A stretch of DNA of 64,000 nt, taken from NCBI GenBank assembly GCA_046262295.1, contig JBHENC010000004.1:297923-361922 (forward strand). Reading direction: 5' to 3'. The notes below the pieces were generated by a model. That model did no database searches, was not told where the DNA came from, and saw only the letters and a program-made list of their open reading frames with translations. Positions 1 through 9,176 of this stretch are shown piece after piece (the first letter of the stretch is position 1; each line of letters opens with the position of its first letter). The position numbers and the translations under genes were made by a program. This DNA is from JBHENC01 sp046262295. GTDB lineage: Bacteria; Acidobacteriota; Blastocatellia; Pyrinomonadales; Pyrinomonadaceae.

Positions 1-513
1 TCTGGAACTCGCCACGATCTTATCTATTTGTGTTTCCTGCCCGCCGAAGAAAACTTGAATCAGTGCGCCAACTCCGAATAAGACAACGCCGAGAATGATG
101 CCCTTGCGCGCGTCGAACTGCTCGCTCCAACTCCAGCCGAGTGCGCGCCAGAAGAAAGGACGCTTGCCGAAATGCGTGATGACCGCCCAAGCTGCCGCGA
201 GGGTTAATAGATGCACAGGGATAATCGCAAGTATCTGGAGAAAAATAGCCGTTTTGTCAGTTGTTAAGAATTGGCCGAGAGCCTCGAATCTAATTCCTTT
301 CAGCAAAACGTAAGGAATTATGAATGGAATCGGCATCACAAATAACAGAGCGACACTGATAATCCATACGCCCACCGCACTGGAAATTTCCCAAGGCGGA
401 TTGTCAGGATCAGGCGAGGCATCGGCAGGCGGGGCGGGCGATTCGCTCGCCAGCGCGCCGAACTCATCGAGTGGCAGGGGAGCGGCAGGAGAAAAATCTT
501 TGGGTGTGCTCAC
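1..513 (-). CDS. CPBP-family intramembrane protease (CAAX protease-like), N-terminal part, cut by window edge
   Basis: The first 171 codons of a minus-strand gene run off the left edge from a probable GTG start at 513. The translation opens MSTPKDFSPAAPLPLDEFG, followed by a Pro/Ala-rich cytoplasmic stretch. Hydrophobic segments lie at about residues 45-70, 87-112 and 138-155. The motif RPFFWRALGWSW between the second and third segments resembles the region ahead of the catalytic core in CPBP/Abi membrane proteases. The diagnostic EExxxR and later His motifs would lie beyond the edge, so the family call is tentative. No strong ribosome-binding site is visible before the GTG, and the start is uncertain. 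It lies 80 bp after the NUDIX gene on the same strand. Confidence 0.5.
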   Translation of the reverse strand, partial: MSTPKDFSPAAPLPLDEFGALASESPAPPADASPDPDNPPWEISSAVGVWIISVALLFVMPIPFIIPYVLLKGIRFEALGQFLTTDKTAIFLQILAIIPVHLLTLAAAWAVITHFGKRPFFWRALGWSWSEQFDARKGIILGVVLFGVGALIQVFFGGQETQIDKIVASSR

Positions 514-593
514 AAGCAGAAGTGTAGAGAATTGCCGCAGAGCGGTCAACTTTGCGCTTAATGCGTAACGAAGGTTTCAAACCTCAGTTGAAA

Positions 594-1166
594 TTAAAAA
601 TCGTCGGGCGTGAGTGTTGAAAGTCCCAGATGCGGCGCGGCGAGAAGGATGCCGATGATTGTTTTGGCGTCTTCGATTTCGCCGTCCGCGATCATTTCGA
701 GCGCGCGTTCAAGCGGCACGCGCACGACCTGTAATAGTTCGTCCGTCTCGAGTTGCTGCGCCGTTTCCATCAATTCCGTCGCCAGATAAATCCACAGCTT
801 CTCTTCGCAGAAGCCCGGCGTGGTGAAAAACTCCGTGAGTTTTTCGATGCGCCCGGCAACGACTCCCACTTCTTCTTCCAACTCCCGCGCCGCACACGCT
901 TCAGGCCGTTCCCCGTCGTTCAGTCTTCCGGCAGGCAACTCCAGAACATAACGCACCGTCGGGTGGCGATACTGCCGCACGAGCGCAATCGTGCCGTCGT
1001 CGAAGACCGCCACGACGCTCGCGCCGCCCGGATGATGCACGACCTCGCGCGTGTAGGTCTGCTCGCCCTCGCGCACCGTGTCAATCGTCACATCGAAGAT
1101 GCGCCCGCGATAAATCTCTTCGCTCGCCAGCACTTCCGGCGCATTCTCTCTATCGGGTGTCGCCAT
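594..1166 (-). CDS. NUDIX hydrolase, ADP-ribose pyrophosphatase type
   Basis: This 190-aa protein carries a complete NUDIX box GX5EX7REUXEEXGU, seen as G-RLNDG-E, seven residues, then RELEEEVGV, at about residues 82-104. The upstream QYRHP and LELPAG motifs are typical of ADP-sugar pyrophosphatases of the NudF/ADPRase group. It probably hydrolyses ADP-ribose or related nucleoside diphosphate sugars in the cytoplasm. An in-frame TTG lies three codons upstream at 1175, but the ATG at 1166 has an AAGG about nine bases upstream and is preferred. It follows folC on the same strand with a short gap, so it may be the tail of an accD-folC operon. The exact substrate cannot be read from sequence. Confidence 0.88.
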   Translation of the reverse strand: MATPDRENAPEVLASEEIYRGRIFDVTIDTVREGEQTYTREVVHHPGGASVVAVFDDGTIALVRQYRHPTVRYVLELPAGRLNDGERPEACAARELEEEVGVVAGRIEKLTEFFTTPGFCEEKLWIYLATELMETAQQLETDELLQVVRVPLERALEMIADGEIEDAKTIIGILLAAPHLGLSTLTPDDF

Positions 1167-1211
1167 TGATTTCAACCTTGAAAGAATTGTTCAAAAGTTT
1201 TCCGAGAATTT

Positions 1212-2549
1212 CTACGGTAACGCACGTGCCTGCTCTTCACCACACATCAGATTTTGAATTTCGCCGATAAGATAAAGCGAGCCGGAGACACACACGACGC
1301 CATCGGGCGGCGTGGTTTCGAGAGCTTTGTTCAGTGCTTCCCGCGCCGTGCGCGCGAGTATGAGTTTACTCGAATCGAAGAAGGGCGGTACAGCCTGTTG
1401 TATAGATTCGAGCGTCGCGGCGCGCGGATTTTCAGGCTGCGTGAGAACGATGCGATGCGCCACTGGAAACAGCACCGACGCCATCTCGCTTAAATCCTTG
1501 TCGCGCATCGCGCCGAAAATCAGAGTGACGGGAGCTTTCACGAATTCTTTGAGGTAGTCATGCAGCACGCGCCCGCCCGCCGCATTGTGCGCGCCGTCAA
1601 AGAGGATGGCGGGCGTGCTGCTGTCGCGCCATTCGAGCCGTCCGGCATGAAACGCTTTTTCGAGTCCTTCGATAATCTGTTCGCGCGCAATCGAGAATCC
1701 GCGCTCGCGTAAAGTTTCGGCCAATCGTATGGCGACGGATGCGTTGATCGTTTGATGGCGGCCATGAAGTGCCAGCAACACGTTTTCGTAAGTGTCATGC
1801 GGCGTTGCAAAAGTCGCGCGCAAGCGTCCGCGTTGGTTCTCCGTATCAAGCACACGCATCACGCATTCGTCATAGCTCGGCGTTAAATTGCAAACGCGGC
1901 ATCGCTCTAAAATTACATTCAAAGCTTCAGGCGCTTGCGGCGCGATGACGGCGGCGGACGTGATGCCGGGACGAATGACGGCGGCTTTTTCGGAAGCGAT
2001 GGCGGCTAGTGTGTTCCCCAGATATTCCTGATGATCTAAGGCGATGGGCGTGATGGCAGCTATTTCTGCGTGTGCGGCGGTGGTCGCGTCGAGGCGTCCG
2101 CCGAGACCCGTTTCGAGGATTGCGAGCGGCACGCCTGCTTCTCTAAAGGCGACGAGCGCGATGGCCGTTATCTGCTCGAAGAATGTCGGCGGCGCGGGTA
2201 ACGCTTTTTGTGCGCATAAGTCTTCCACAGCATTGCGCACCGTCGTGGCATAACGCGCAAAATCCTGTGTGGAGATTTCTGTATCGCCGATGCGTATGCG
2301 TTCGGTGATGTTGATGAGGTGCGGGGAAGTATAAAGACCTGTGCGAATGCCTGCGCTGTGCGTTATACGCTGAAGCATAACGGCGGTCGAGCCTTTGCCG
2401 TTCGTGCCTGCGATTTGAACTTTGGCGAATGCCTTGTGCGGGGAACCAAGAGCGGCAAGAAGTTTTTCGGTGGCGCTTAATCCTAACTTCATCGTGAGCG
2501 TTTCATGACCCAGACCCAACAGGTAACGAAGCGCCTCATCGTAGTTCAT
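1212..2549 (-). CDS. folC: Bifunctional folylpolyglutamate synthase / dihydrofolate synthase
   Basis: The 445-aa length is normal for FolC. The P-loop GTNGKGS at residues 48-54 is the Mur-ligase-type ATP site, followed by the YTSPHL motif and, near the middle, LETGLGGRLDATT, which is characteristic of FolC. The motif LFDGAHNAAG marks the start of the C-terminal ligase domain. The enzyme adds glutamate to dihydropteroate or to folate in the cytoplasm. It starts 23 bp after the accD stop on the same strand. This accD-folC pairing is common in bacteria and supports co-transcription. Confidence 0.96.
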   Translation of the reverse strand: MNYDEALRYLLGLGHETLTMKLGLSATEKLLAALGSPHKAFAKVQIAGTNGKGSTAVMLQRITHSAGIRTGLYTSPHLINITERIRIGDTEISTQDFARYATTVRNAVEDLCAQKALPAPPTFFEQITAIALVAFREAGVPLAILETGLGGRLDATTAAHAEIAAITPIALDHQEYLGNTLAAIASEKAAVIRPGITSAAVIAPQAPEALNVILERCRVCNLTPSYDECVMRVLDTENQRGRLRATFATPHDTYENVLLALHGRHQTINASVAIRLAETLRERGFSIAREQIIEGLEKAFHAGRLEWRDSSTPAILFDGAHNAAGGRVLHDYLKEFVKAPVTLIFGAMRDKDLSEMASVLFPVAHRIVLTQPENPRAATLESIQQAVPPFFDSSKLILARTAREALNKALETTPPDGVVCVSGSLYLIGEIQNLMCGEEQARALP

Positions 2550-2572
2550 GTAAATAAGGAATAAGCGCCGCG

Positions 2573-3502
2573 TCAGTCGGCGGCTTTAGCAAGCTTTGTG
2601 GCAGCGGCGGAAGAATTTTCACTTTGACCGGCGAGCGTTTGATGCTCGATTTCCGTATTGACCATAAACTCCAAGAGCTTAATCAGGTAAGCGCGCATTT
2701 CGCGGCGGTCAACGATGGCGTCGAGCATTCCGTGTTCGAGCAAAAATTCCGAGCGTTGAAAATCTTTCGGCAGTTTTTGCCGGATTGTTTGTTCGATGAC
2801 GCGCGGGCCTGCAAACCCTATCAAGGCTTTCGGCTCGGCGATAATCACGTCGCCGAGCATCGCAAAGCTCGCCGTTACGCCGCCCGTCGTCGGGTCGGTC
2901 AGCACGGAGATAAAAGGCAAACGCGCCTCATCCAACTGCGCGAGCGCGGCGGAGACTTTCGCCATCTGCATTAGCGAAAGCGTGCCCTCCTGCATACGCG
3001 CGCCGCCCGAAGCCGCGAAGATAATCACTGCGGCGTGCTCCGCGATGGCGCGTTCAATCAATCTGGTAATCTTCTCGCCGACCGCCGATCCCATCGAGCC
3101 GCCGATAAAGAGCATATCCATCGCGCCCGCGAACACCAGATGGCCGCCGACAGTCCCGCGCCCGCCGATAATCGCTTCCGGCAAGCCGGACACGCGCCGC
3201 GCCTGCTCAAGCCGTTCCTTGTAAGGCTTTGTGTCAACGAACTCGAGCGGGTCGCCGGAAATAACCTCTGCGTCTAACTCTTCATACGTGCCTTCATCAA
3301 ACAACATGGCGAGGCGCGAATGCGCATCAAGGCGAAAATGGTATCCACAGTGCTGGCAGACTTGTAGCGATTCTTCGAGATCGGGCTTGAAGAGTGCGGC
3401 ATCGCATTGTAGACATTTGACGAAAATGCCTTCTGTTTTGACGCGGCGTTCGTCTGCCGGAACAGGTTCGAGATTCTGATTCTTTTTGCGAAACCAAGGC
3501 AT
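2573..3502 (-). CDS. accD: Acetyl-CoA carboxylase carboxyltransferase subunit beta
   Basis: This 309-aa protein has the N-terminal zinc ribbon of AccD, with cysteines at positions 30, 33, 49 and 52 (VKCLQC and VCQHCGYHF). It then has the crotonase-like carboxyltransferase core, with GAMDMLFIGGSMGSAVGEK, the oxyanion-type GGARMQEG and the PTTGGVTASFA motif. It transfers carboxyl from carboxybiotin to acetyl-CoA to form malonyl-CoA, with AccA, which is not in this window. A short Ser/Ala-rich tail follows the domain. It is the first gene of a likely accD-folC-NUDIX transcription unit, 142 bp downstream of cobO. Confidence 0.96.
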   Translation of the reverse strand: MPWFRKKNQNLEPVPADERRVKTEGIFVKCLQCDAALFKPDLEESLQVCQHCGYHFRLDAHSRLAMLFDEGTYEELDAEVISGDPLEFVDTKPYKERLEQARRVSGLPEAIIGGRGTVGGHLVFAGAMDMLFIGGSMGSAVGEKITRLIERAIAEHAAVIIFAASGGARMQEGTLSLMQMAKVSAALAQLDEARLPFISVLTDPTTGGVTASFAMLGDVIIAEPKALIGFAGPRVIEQTIRQKLPKDFQRSEFLLEHGMLDAIVDRREMRAYLIKLLEFMVNTEIEHQTLAGQSENSSAAATKLAKAAD

Positions 3503-3644
3503 AGCTTAATTCGACCTCTAAAGAAACGCGGGCGGCTATTTCCCACTCGCGGCTGCTCTTATGAAACGATGCTGCAGAGGGTAGCACACGAACGATTGAA
3601 GCGGAATGCCGAATGTTTTGCGTCGTCCGCATTTTTGCGCGGCA

Positions 3645-4229
3645 TTAAAACTCTATGCCCTGCTGCGCGCGTATGCCCGCGTTGAAAGGATGTTTGACTT
3701 CCGTCATCTCCGTGACCAGATCGGCGGCTTCGATAAGCGCGGGCGGCGCATCGCGTCCCGTCACGACGATGTGCAGCGCCGGTTGGCTTGCGCGAATCGC
3801 GCGAAATTCCTCGACGACTTCTTCGACGGGCAGCATCCCGTAACTTAAAACGTAAACGAGTTCGTCGAAGACCAGCATATCGTAATCGCCGCTGCGCATC
3901 TTCTCAACACACAGCATCCATGTCTCGCGCGCCGTTTGGCGATCCTGCTCAGGGTTCTTCGTGTCCCACGTAAAGCCGTCGCCCATCGTATGCACTTCGA
4001 TGCCGAGCTTCTCCGCCGCGACGTGCTCGCCGTAACGGTCTGTGCGCGACTTCATGAATTGAATCATGCAGCAGTTGAGGCCGCGTCCGGCAGCGCGCAT
4101 CATCAGGCCGAGCGCGCACGTGGTCTTACCTTTGCCGTGACCCGTATTGACCATCAACAGCCCGCGCGTGTTTTCCCTGTATTCGTCGCGCCGCCATTTA
4201 TACTTTTTTTCTTTGACCGGAGTGGACAT
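3645..4229 (-). CDS. cobO: Cob(I)yrinic acid a,c-diamide adenosyltransferase (corrinoid adenosyltransferase)
   Basis: The 194-aa protein has the CobO/BtuR P-loop GHGKGKTT at residues 30-37, then the family motif MIQFMKSR, and later LVFDELVYVLSYGML and VVTGRDAPPALIEAADLVTE, all conserved in this ATP:cob(I)alamin adenosyltransferase family. It attaches the 5'-deoxyadenosyl group to reduced corrinoids in the cytoplasm. No other cobalamin synthesis gene and no cobalamin riboswitch is visible nearby, so a salvage role is likely. It lies between nrnA and accD on the same strand. Confidence 0.93.
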   Translation of the reverse strand: MSTPVKEKKYKWRRDEYRENTRGLLMVNTGHGKGKTTCALGLMMRAAGRGLNCCMIQFMKSRTDRYGEHVAAEKLGIEVHTMGDGFTWDTKNPEQDRQTARETWMLCVEKMRSGDYDMLVFDELVYVLSYGMLPVEEVVEEFRAIRASQPALHIVVTGRDAPPALIEAADLVTEMTEVKHPFNAGIRAQQGIEF

Positions 4230-4306
4230 GGAGTTGTCGAATTAAGAGCTTCGATTAAATTGATTTGAAAATAACGCAGCCGACGGGTGATTGCTTTATC
4301 TGACTT

Positions 4307-5377
4307 TTATTTGCTTATGGATTCCTGCGGCGCGTTCGCATTGGAATCGCCGGATAACAGAATGCCCGGGTCTTCGCAGTCATCGCTGCGGTTGCCGTTC
4401 GAGCGTGCTTCGACGGCCTCTTGCAGGTGGCGCACGATCAATGCTTCGGCCTCTTCCCATGTGCCGTGAAGCGTGCATCCGGCAGCGTTGCGATGGCCGC
4501 CGCCGCCAAACTTCTCCGCGACACGCGCAACATTAACATCACCCTTCGAGCGCAAGCTGGTGCGGTAAACACCCTGCTCACCCTCTTTCAAAAGTGCGAC
4601 GGCTTCGACGCATCCGACGCTCAAAGGATAATTGACGAACCCGTCGGCGTCTTCTTCGCTCGCGCCGGAAAGCTGCTGCATCTCAAGCGTCTGGCGCATC
4701 CACGCGACGCGCCCCGTCGCATCATGCTTCGCAGTTGAAAGCACTGCGCCCAAAAGCTCGATTTTGCTCCAAGGGTAACTCGAAAAAACAGCCTGCGCGA
4801 TCTTCGCCGGTTTGACGCCCGCGCGCACGAGTTCGGACGCCACCTTGAACGTGCGCTCGCTCGTGTTCGAGTAATGAAACGAACCCGTGTCCGTGACCAA
4901 CGCGGTATAGACGCATTCGGCAATCTCTTTGGTGACGCGCACGCCAATCGCCTTGCACAGGTTGTAGATCATTTCGCCGACAGCCGAAGCCGTCGAATCA
5001 ATCCAGTTGATATCGCCGAAGAGCGCGGTCGTCGAATGGTGGTCAATATTGACGAGAAATTGTTTGTCGAGATCAATGAGGCCGGGGCGTGTGGCGTCGG
5101 AACATTCGATGACGAACACCGCATCGAACTTCTCGGTCATGGCGGGCGCGACGAGGACTTCTTTTGCGCCCGGAAGTTTGCGGTAAGCGGGTGGCACGGG
5201 ATCGTGCATAATCACTTGCACCTGTTTATCGAGGGCGCGCAAAAGCCAGTAAAGGCCGAGCGACGAACCCAGACTGTCACCGTCCGGGCGGACGTGTGAG
5301 GTAATTGCAAAGTGGCGCTTCGAGTCAATCAACTCGACGACTTGACTGAGCATTTCTTTTTCAAATGAAGGCCACAA
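4307..5377 (-). CDS. nrnA: DHH/DHHA1 phosphoesterase, NrnA-like oligoribonuclease / pAp phosphatase
   Basis: This 356-aa protein has the DHH-family motifs in order: TSHVRPDGDSLGS near residue 26, the NIDHHSTT signature near residue 112, and the DHHA1 substrate motif GGGGHRNAAG near residue 290. NrnA homologues degrade nanoRNAs and dephosphorylate 3'-phosphoadenosine 5'-phosphate using Mn2+. At the usual motif-II aspartate the sequence reads VFVIECSD, so a Glu replaces the more common Asp. An alternative start exists at Met9. Its place just after rbfA at the end of the rimP-nusA-infB-rbfA run is the usual one for this gene. Confidence 0.93.
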   Translation of the reverse strand: MWPSFEKEMLSQVVELIDSKRHFAITSHVRPDGDSLGSSLGLYWLLRALDKQVQVIMHDPVPPAYRKLPGAKEVLVAPAMTEKFDAVFVIECSDATRPGLIDLDKQFLVNIDHHSTTALFGDINWIDSTASAVGEMIYNLCKAIGVRVTKEIAECVYTALVTDTGSFHYSNTSERTFKVASELVRAGVKPAKIAQAVFSSYPWSKIELLGAVLSTAKHDATGRVAWMRQTLEMQQLSGASEEDADGFVNYPLSVGCVEAVALLKEGEQGVYRTSLRSKGDVNVARVAEKFGGGGHRNAAGCTLHGTWEEAEALIVRHLQEAVEARSNGNRSDDCEDPGILLSGDSNANAPQESISK

Positions 5378-5456
5378 TCGAATAATTAAAACGAAACGCG
5401 GGCGACGATTTACACAGAAAAGATTTCCGTCTGTGTTCGTCGCTCGCGCGCTTTAA

Positions 5457-5894
5457 TCATTCCGTGACGCTTTTCCTTCCATCCTTTTCAGAAATCTCTG
5501 GCGCGGAACTGTCCTGAACGGAAACTTCGGAGAATTCTTCGGTCGGCTGGCGGTCTCTTCCGAGTTGTTCCAGCAATTCATCAACGCGCGAACCGCGTTC
5601 CTCCGCCGTATCGCGCACGAAATGTATCTCCGGCGTGTGGCGAAGACCGAGCGCCGCGCCCAACTGCCTGCGCACATAATGAGCCGCGTGGCGTAGCGCG
5701 ACAAGTGCTTCTGCCGCTTCCTCTTCGCTGCCGAGCACGGTGACGAAGACGCGCGCATTACGTAGATTGTCGGAGACGCGCACATCCGTCACCGTGACCA
5801 TCGTCACGCGCGGATCATCTAACTCATAACCGACGATCTGCGCAACCTCTCCGCGCAGCATATCGGCCACTCTCTCAGGACGACGCATAATCAA
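5457..5894 (-). CDS. rbfA: 30S ribosome-binding factor A
   Basis: The 145-aa protein matches RbfA: an N-terminal RPERVADMLRGEVAQIV helix, the KH-like core with DPRVTMVTVTDVRVS and the C-terminal HYVRRQLGAALGLRHTPEIHFV motif. It assists late maturation of the 16S rRNA 5' end and cold adaptation. About 25 residues of Glu/Ser-rich tail follow the conserved domain. It sits between infB and nrnA in the conserved translation cluster, separated from infB by an approximately 100-bp spacer holding a long imperfect stem-loop. Confidence 0.94.
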   Translation of the reverse strand: MIMRRPERVADMLRGEVAQIVGYELDDPRVTMVTVTDVRVSDNLRNARVFVTVLGSEEEAAEALVALRHAAHYVRRQLGAALGLRHTPEIHFVRDTAEERGSRVDELLEQLGRDRQPTEEFSEVSVQDSSAPEISEKDGRKSVTE

Positions 5895-5904
5895 AAACAG
5901 GGTG

Positions 5905-5996
5905 AAGAAGTTTTCAGTTTCTAGTTTTTAGTTATCAGCAGCCGGTTGAGCAATATTGCTGGCTAAAAACTGAAAACCCAAAACTAAAAACTTCTT
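5905..5996. repeat. Long imperfect inverted repeat between infB and rbfA
   Basis: The spacer folds into a long AT-rich stem. The left arm from 5905 (AAGAAGTTTTCAG, then TAGTTTTTAG) is mirrored by the right arm ending at 5996 (CTAAAAACTGAAAAC, then CTAAAAACTTCTT). The arms are themselves built from iterations of an AGTTTTTAG-like unit. It lies inside a cotranscribed cluster, so it may stabilise or process the mRNA or be a small mobile repeat. No function is established. Confidence 0.6.
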
Positions 5997-8962
5997 TACA
6001 ATTCAGTGGCGGCGATCTTCTCGATGATGTAAGCCTCGATCTGATCGCCGATCTTGATGTCGTTGAAGTTTTCGAGGCCGATACCGCATTCGAAGCCTTC
6101 GCGTACTTCCGAAACGTCGTCTTTGACGCGACGCAGGCTTGCGATGCCGCCTTCCCACGCGACGACGCCATCGCGTATCAAGCGCGCACGCGCGTTACGC
6201 CGCACCGTGCCGCTCACCACCATGCTGCCCGCAATCACGCCCGCGCGCGGCACACGGAAAATCTGGCGCACATCAGCCGTGCCGAGAATACTTTCCTTCT
6301 CGATGGCTTCGAGCATTCCGATCATCGCCGCGCGAATCTCTTCCTCGACCTTGTAAATAATCGAATGCAGGCGTATGTCAACGCTCTCTTGTTTCGCAAG
6401 CTCTGCGGCGCGCACTTCCGGGCGCACGCTGAAGCCGATGATGACGACCGCCGAACTCGTCGTGCCCGCCTGCGTCGCCGATGCCAGCAGCACGTCGGAT
6501 TCCGTAATCGCGCCGACGCCCGAACGAATCACTTTCACTTTCACGCTCTCGGTTGAAAGCTTCTGCAAAGTTGATTTCAAAACTTCGACGGAACCCTGCA
6601 CGTCCGCTTTGATGATAACGAGCAGTTCCTTGATCTCGGTTTCGCCGAGCGATTCGATGCCGCGCTTGGTGGTTTGCAGCAGCGTGTTCTGGCGCGTCAA
6701 CATCTGGCGATGCTGCGAAATGCTTTGCGCGCGTGTGATGTCCGCGACCACCTGAAAAGATTCACCGGCCTGCGGCACGCCCTGAAGTCCTAAGACTTCG
6801 ACGGGCGTCGCGGGGCCTGCTTCCGTAATGGCTTGCCCGCGATCATCGAACATCGCGCGGACTTTACCGAAAATCTGGCCGACGATAAACGGTTCGCCGA
6901 CGCGCAAAGTGCCCTGCTGCACAAGCACCGTCGCCACCGCACCGCGCCCGCGATCAAGCTTGGCTTCAAGCACGACGCCGGACGCAAGCCGCGTCGGGCT
7001 GGCCTTCAGATCGAGAATGTCCGCCGTCAGTAGAATGGTTTCGAGCAACGACTCGATGTTCGTATGCTGGCGTGCGGACACTTGAACCATCTCCGTCTCG
7101 CCGCCCCATTCGACGGGCTGCAAGCCGTGACCTGATAATTCCTGCTTGACGCGATCCGGGTTCGCTTCCGGCCTGTCAATCTTATTAATGGCGACGACGA
7201 TGGGCACGCCCGCCGCTCGTGCGTGTTCGATAGCCTCAACGGTCTGCGGCATCACGCCGTCATCCGCCGCGACGACAAGCACGACCACGTCCGTCGCTTT
7301 TGCGCCGCGAGCGCGCATCATGGTGAAGGCTTCGTGGCCGGGCGTGTCTAAGAAGACGACGCGGCGCAGTTCCGTCGGCTTATCAGGATTCTTTACGTGA
7401 ACGCTGTATGCGCCGATGTGTTGCGTGATGCCGCCCGCTTCTCCAGCGGCGACTTCCGTCGAGCGAATCCCGTCGAGCAGGGACGTCTTGCCGTGATCTA
7501 CGTGTCCCATCACGGTGACGACCGGTGCGCGTGGCAATTCGACGTCGTCCGCGTCCGTTGCAATCAAATCTTCAAACTCTTCTTCGGCGATCATCTCTTC
7601 AAAGGGCACGAAAGAGACTTCGTAACCGAAACGCTGGCCTAGCTCAACGGCGACATCGTCGTTCAAAGGTTGGTTGACGGTGGCAAAGACGCCGCGTTGC
7701 AGCAACAGCGTCACGACATCTTTCGGCGTGATGCCGAGCTTTTCGGCAAACTCTCTGACGGTCGAACCTTCGACGAGACGCACGGTTTTGAGTTCTGTGA
7801 TGTCGGTGCTCGCTCCGGCAGCCATGCCGAGACGCCCGGCGATGCGGTCTTCTAAGGATAAGGCTCTGGGCGGCGGAACAAAGTCGCGGTCACCGAATCG
7901 TCCGCCCCGGCTATCCGTCGCTTTGCCGCGCCCGCCGCGTGCCGTCGTCGCGCCCGCGCCGCCGCGTGTCGAGCGTCCGCGCTTGCGTTGATCCGGCGGC
8001 GGAATATAAGTGGTCTGCGGCGTTGCGGTTTCGCCGATAGTGCCTGTGCGTTCGTTGCGCGCCAGTGTCGAGCGGGCGGCGGCGGGACGGTCAGCCCCGC
8101 GCCCTCCCCGGACGCCTTCGCGTCGTTCGCGTTCGCGGTCGCGCGGCGATGCCGGAGCCACGACGGGCGGGGGCGCGACGACGGGCGCGGGCGCGCGTTC
8201 GCCATGACGTATGCCTGCGTTGAGCGCGGCGGCTGTCGGACGCAGTTGCCTGATTTGTCTGGCAGGAGCTGGAATAGTTGTTGTCAAAATTGGTTGAACC
8301 GATACTTGCGATGTTGATGTTGCCGGTTCGGGCGCAGATTCGTCTGCCGTTTGCGGTAGTGCTACCGTTGTGATTGTCGCGGAACTCGCACCGTTGGTTT
8401 CCGGCAAGTCGGTTGCCGACGCTTGAGCGCCGTTGTCGCCGGTTGAATCGAGCGCCGCCGGTTGCTCTTCAGTTAATTGTGGCGCTGCTTGCGGCAATGT
8501 TTCGGGGCTTGCGGCGGGTTGCTCGGCGCGTGCCGCCGGAGCCAGTCTTTTAACCAAACGCGCAGTTGACGACGGTCTGGATGTTTCGTTGCGATCTTCT
8601 GCGGGCGCGGCGGGCTGCTGCTGCCGTGTCGCTTCACTCGGAGCGGTTTGCGACGCAGGTGAAAGAGTCGTTTCGCCTGTATCCGTGACTGTCGGGGGCG
8701 TCGCGGGTGCATCTTCCGAAATTGCCGGAGTTGATTCTGCGGTGGGCTGCGCGGCTTTTTTGACGACGCGCACAACACGCGGCGCGGCGGAGTCTTTTTT
8801 GGGAAAAACTTCGTTGCGTATTCTATCCGCCAACTCTTTGGAAACGGAGTTGGAGGGCACGCTGACATCCACGCCCTCGCGCCGGATGCGTTCGATCAGG
8901 CGTTTCGAGTCGAGCTTTAATTCTTTCGCTAAATCGTAAATGCGAACCTTGGAAGTGGTCAT
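5996..8962 (-). CDS. infB: Translation initiation factor IF-2
   Basis: This 988-aa protein starts with an IF2_N module (VRIYDLAKELKLDSKRLIERI, about residues 6-50). A long Pro/Ala/Arg-rich linker follows to about residue 390, then a second IF2_N-like module with VREFAEKLGITPKDVV at 402-417. The GTPase domain follows: G1 GHVDHGKT at 486-493, G3 DTPGHEAF and G4 NKID. It ends with IF2 domains II-IV. It places initiator tRNA on the 30S subunit. The linker is long and highly repetitive in Ala/Pro/Arg-Gly, which is common in GC-rich bacteria. GAAGGAG lies just ahead of the ATG at 8962. No ylxR-type gene is found between nusA and infB. Confidence 0.97.
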   Translation of the reverse strand: MTTSKVRIYDLAKELKLDSKRLIERIRREGVDVSVPSNSVSKELADRIRNEVFPKKDSAAPRVVRVVKKAAQPTAESTPAISEDAPATPPTVTDTGETTLSPASQTAPSEATRQQQPAAPAEDRNETSRPSSTARLVKRLAPAARAEQPAASPETLPQAAPQLTEEQPAALDSTGDNGAQASATDLPETNGASSATITTVALPQTADESAPEPATSTSQVSVQPILTTTIPAPARQIRQLRPTAAALNAGIRHGERAPAPVVAPPPVVAPASPRDRERERREGVRGGRGADRPAAARSTLARNERTGTIGETATPQTTYIPPPDQRKRGRSTRGGAGATTARGGRGKATDSRGGRFGDRDFVPPPRALSLEDRIAGRLGMAAGASTDITELKTVRLVEGSTVREFAEKLGITPKDVVTLLLQRGVFATVNQPLNDDVAVELGQRFGYEVSFVPFEEMIAEEEFEDLIATDADDVELPRAPVVTVMGHVDHGKTSLLDGIRSTEVAAGEAGGITQHIGAYSVHVKNPDKPTELRRVVFLDTPGHEAFTMMRARGAKATDVVVLVVAADDGVMPQTVEAIEHARAAGVPIVVAINKIDRPEANPDRVKQELSGHGLQPVEWGGETEMVQVSARQHTNIESLLETILLTADILDLKASPTRLASGVVLEAKLDRGRGAVATVLVQQGTLRVGEPFIVGQIFGKVRAMFDDRGQAITEAGPATPVEVLGLQGVPQAGESFQVVADITRAQSISQHRQMLTRQNTLLQTTKRGIESLGETEIKELLVIIKADVQGSVEVLKSTLQKLSTESVKVKVIRSGVGAITESDVLLASATQAGTTSSAVVIIGFSVRPEVRAAELAKQESVDIRLHSIIYKVEEEIRAAMIGMLEAIEKESILGTADVRQIFRVPRAGVIAGSMVVSGTVRRNARARLIRDGVVAWEGGIASLRRVKDDVSEVREGFECGIGLENFNDIKIGDQIEAYIIEKIAATEL

Positions 8963-9176
8963 GCACTCCTTCTTCGACGCATTGGTAAAACGGCGTCGTG
9001 CGCTTCAAAAAGGTTAGGGACTCTCGCTTTCCCCCGTAGCCTTTCTCTGTGAAGCGCGCTTTCCGTATCAGAAGGGCGCAGCCGCGAGAAAAGCGGACTG
9101 TGGAGGCGAGTAACTGTGCGCGCCGGTGAAAGGCTTTGACCTTCGGGCGCACACGCTACGGTTGATCTTGAGACAG

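Noticed and set aside
8963..9176. A ylxR gene between nusA and infB
   Set aside because: Reading all frames shows no RxCxxCR motif or other YlxR features; the interval is treated as a spacer.
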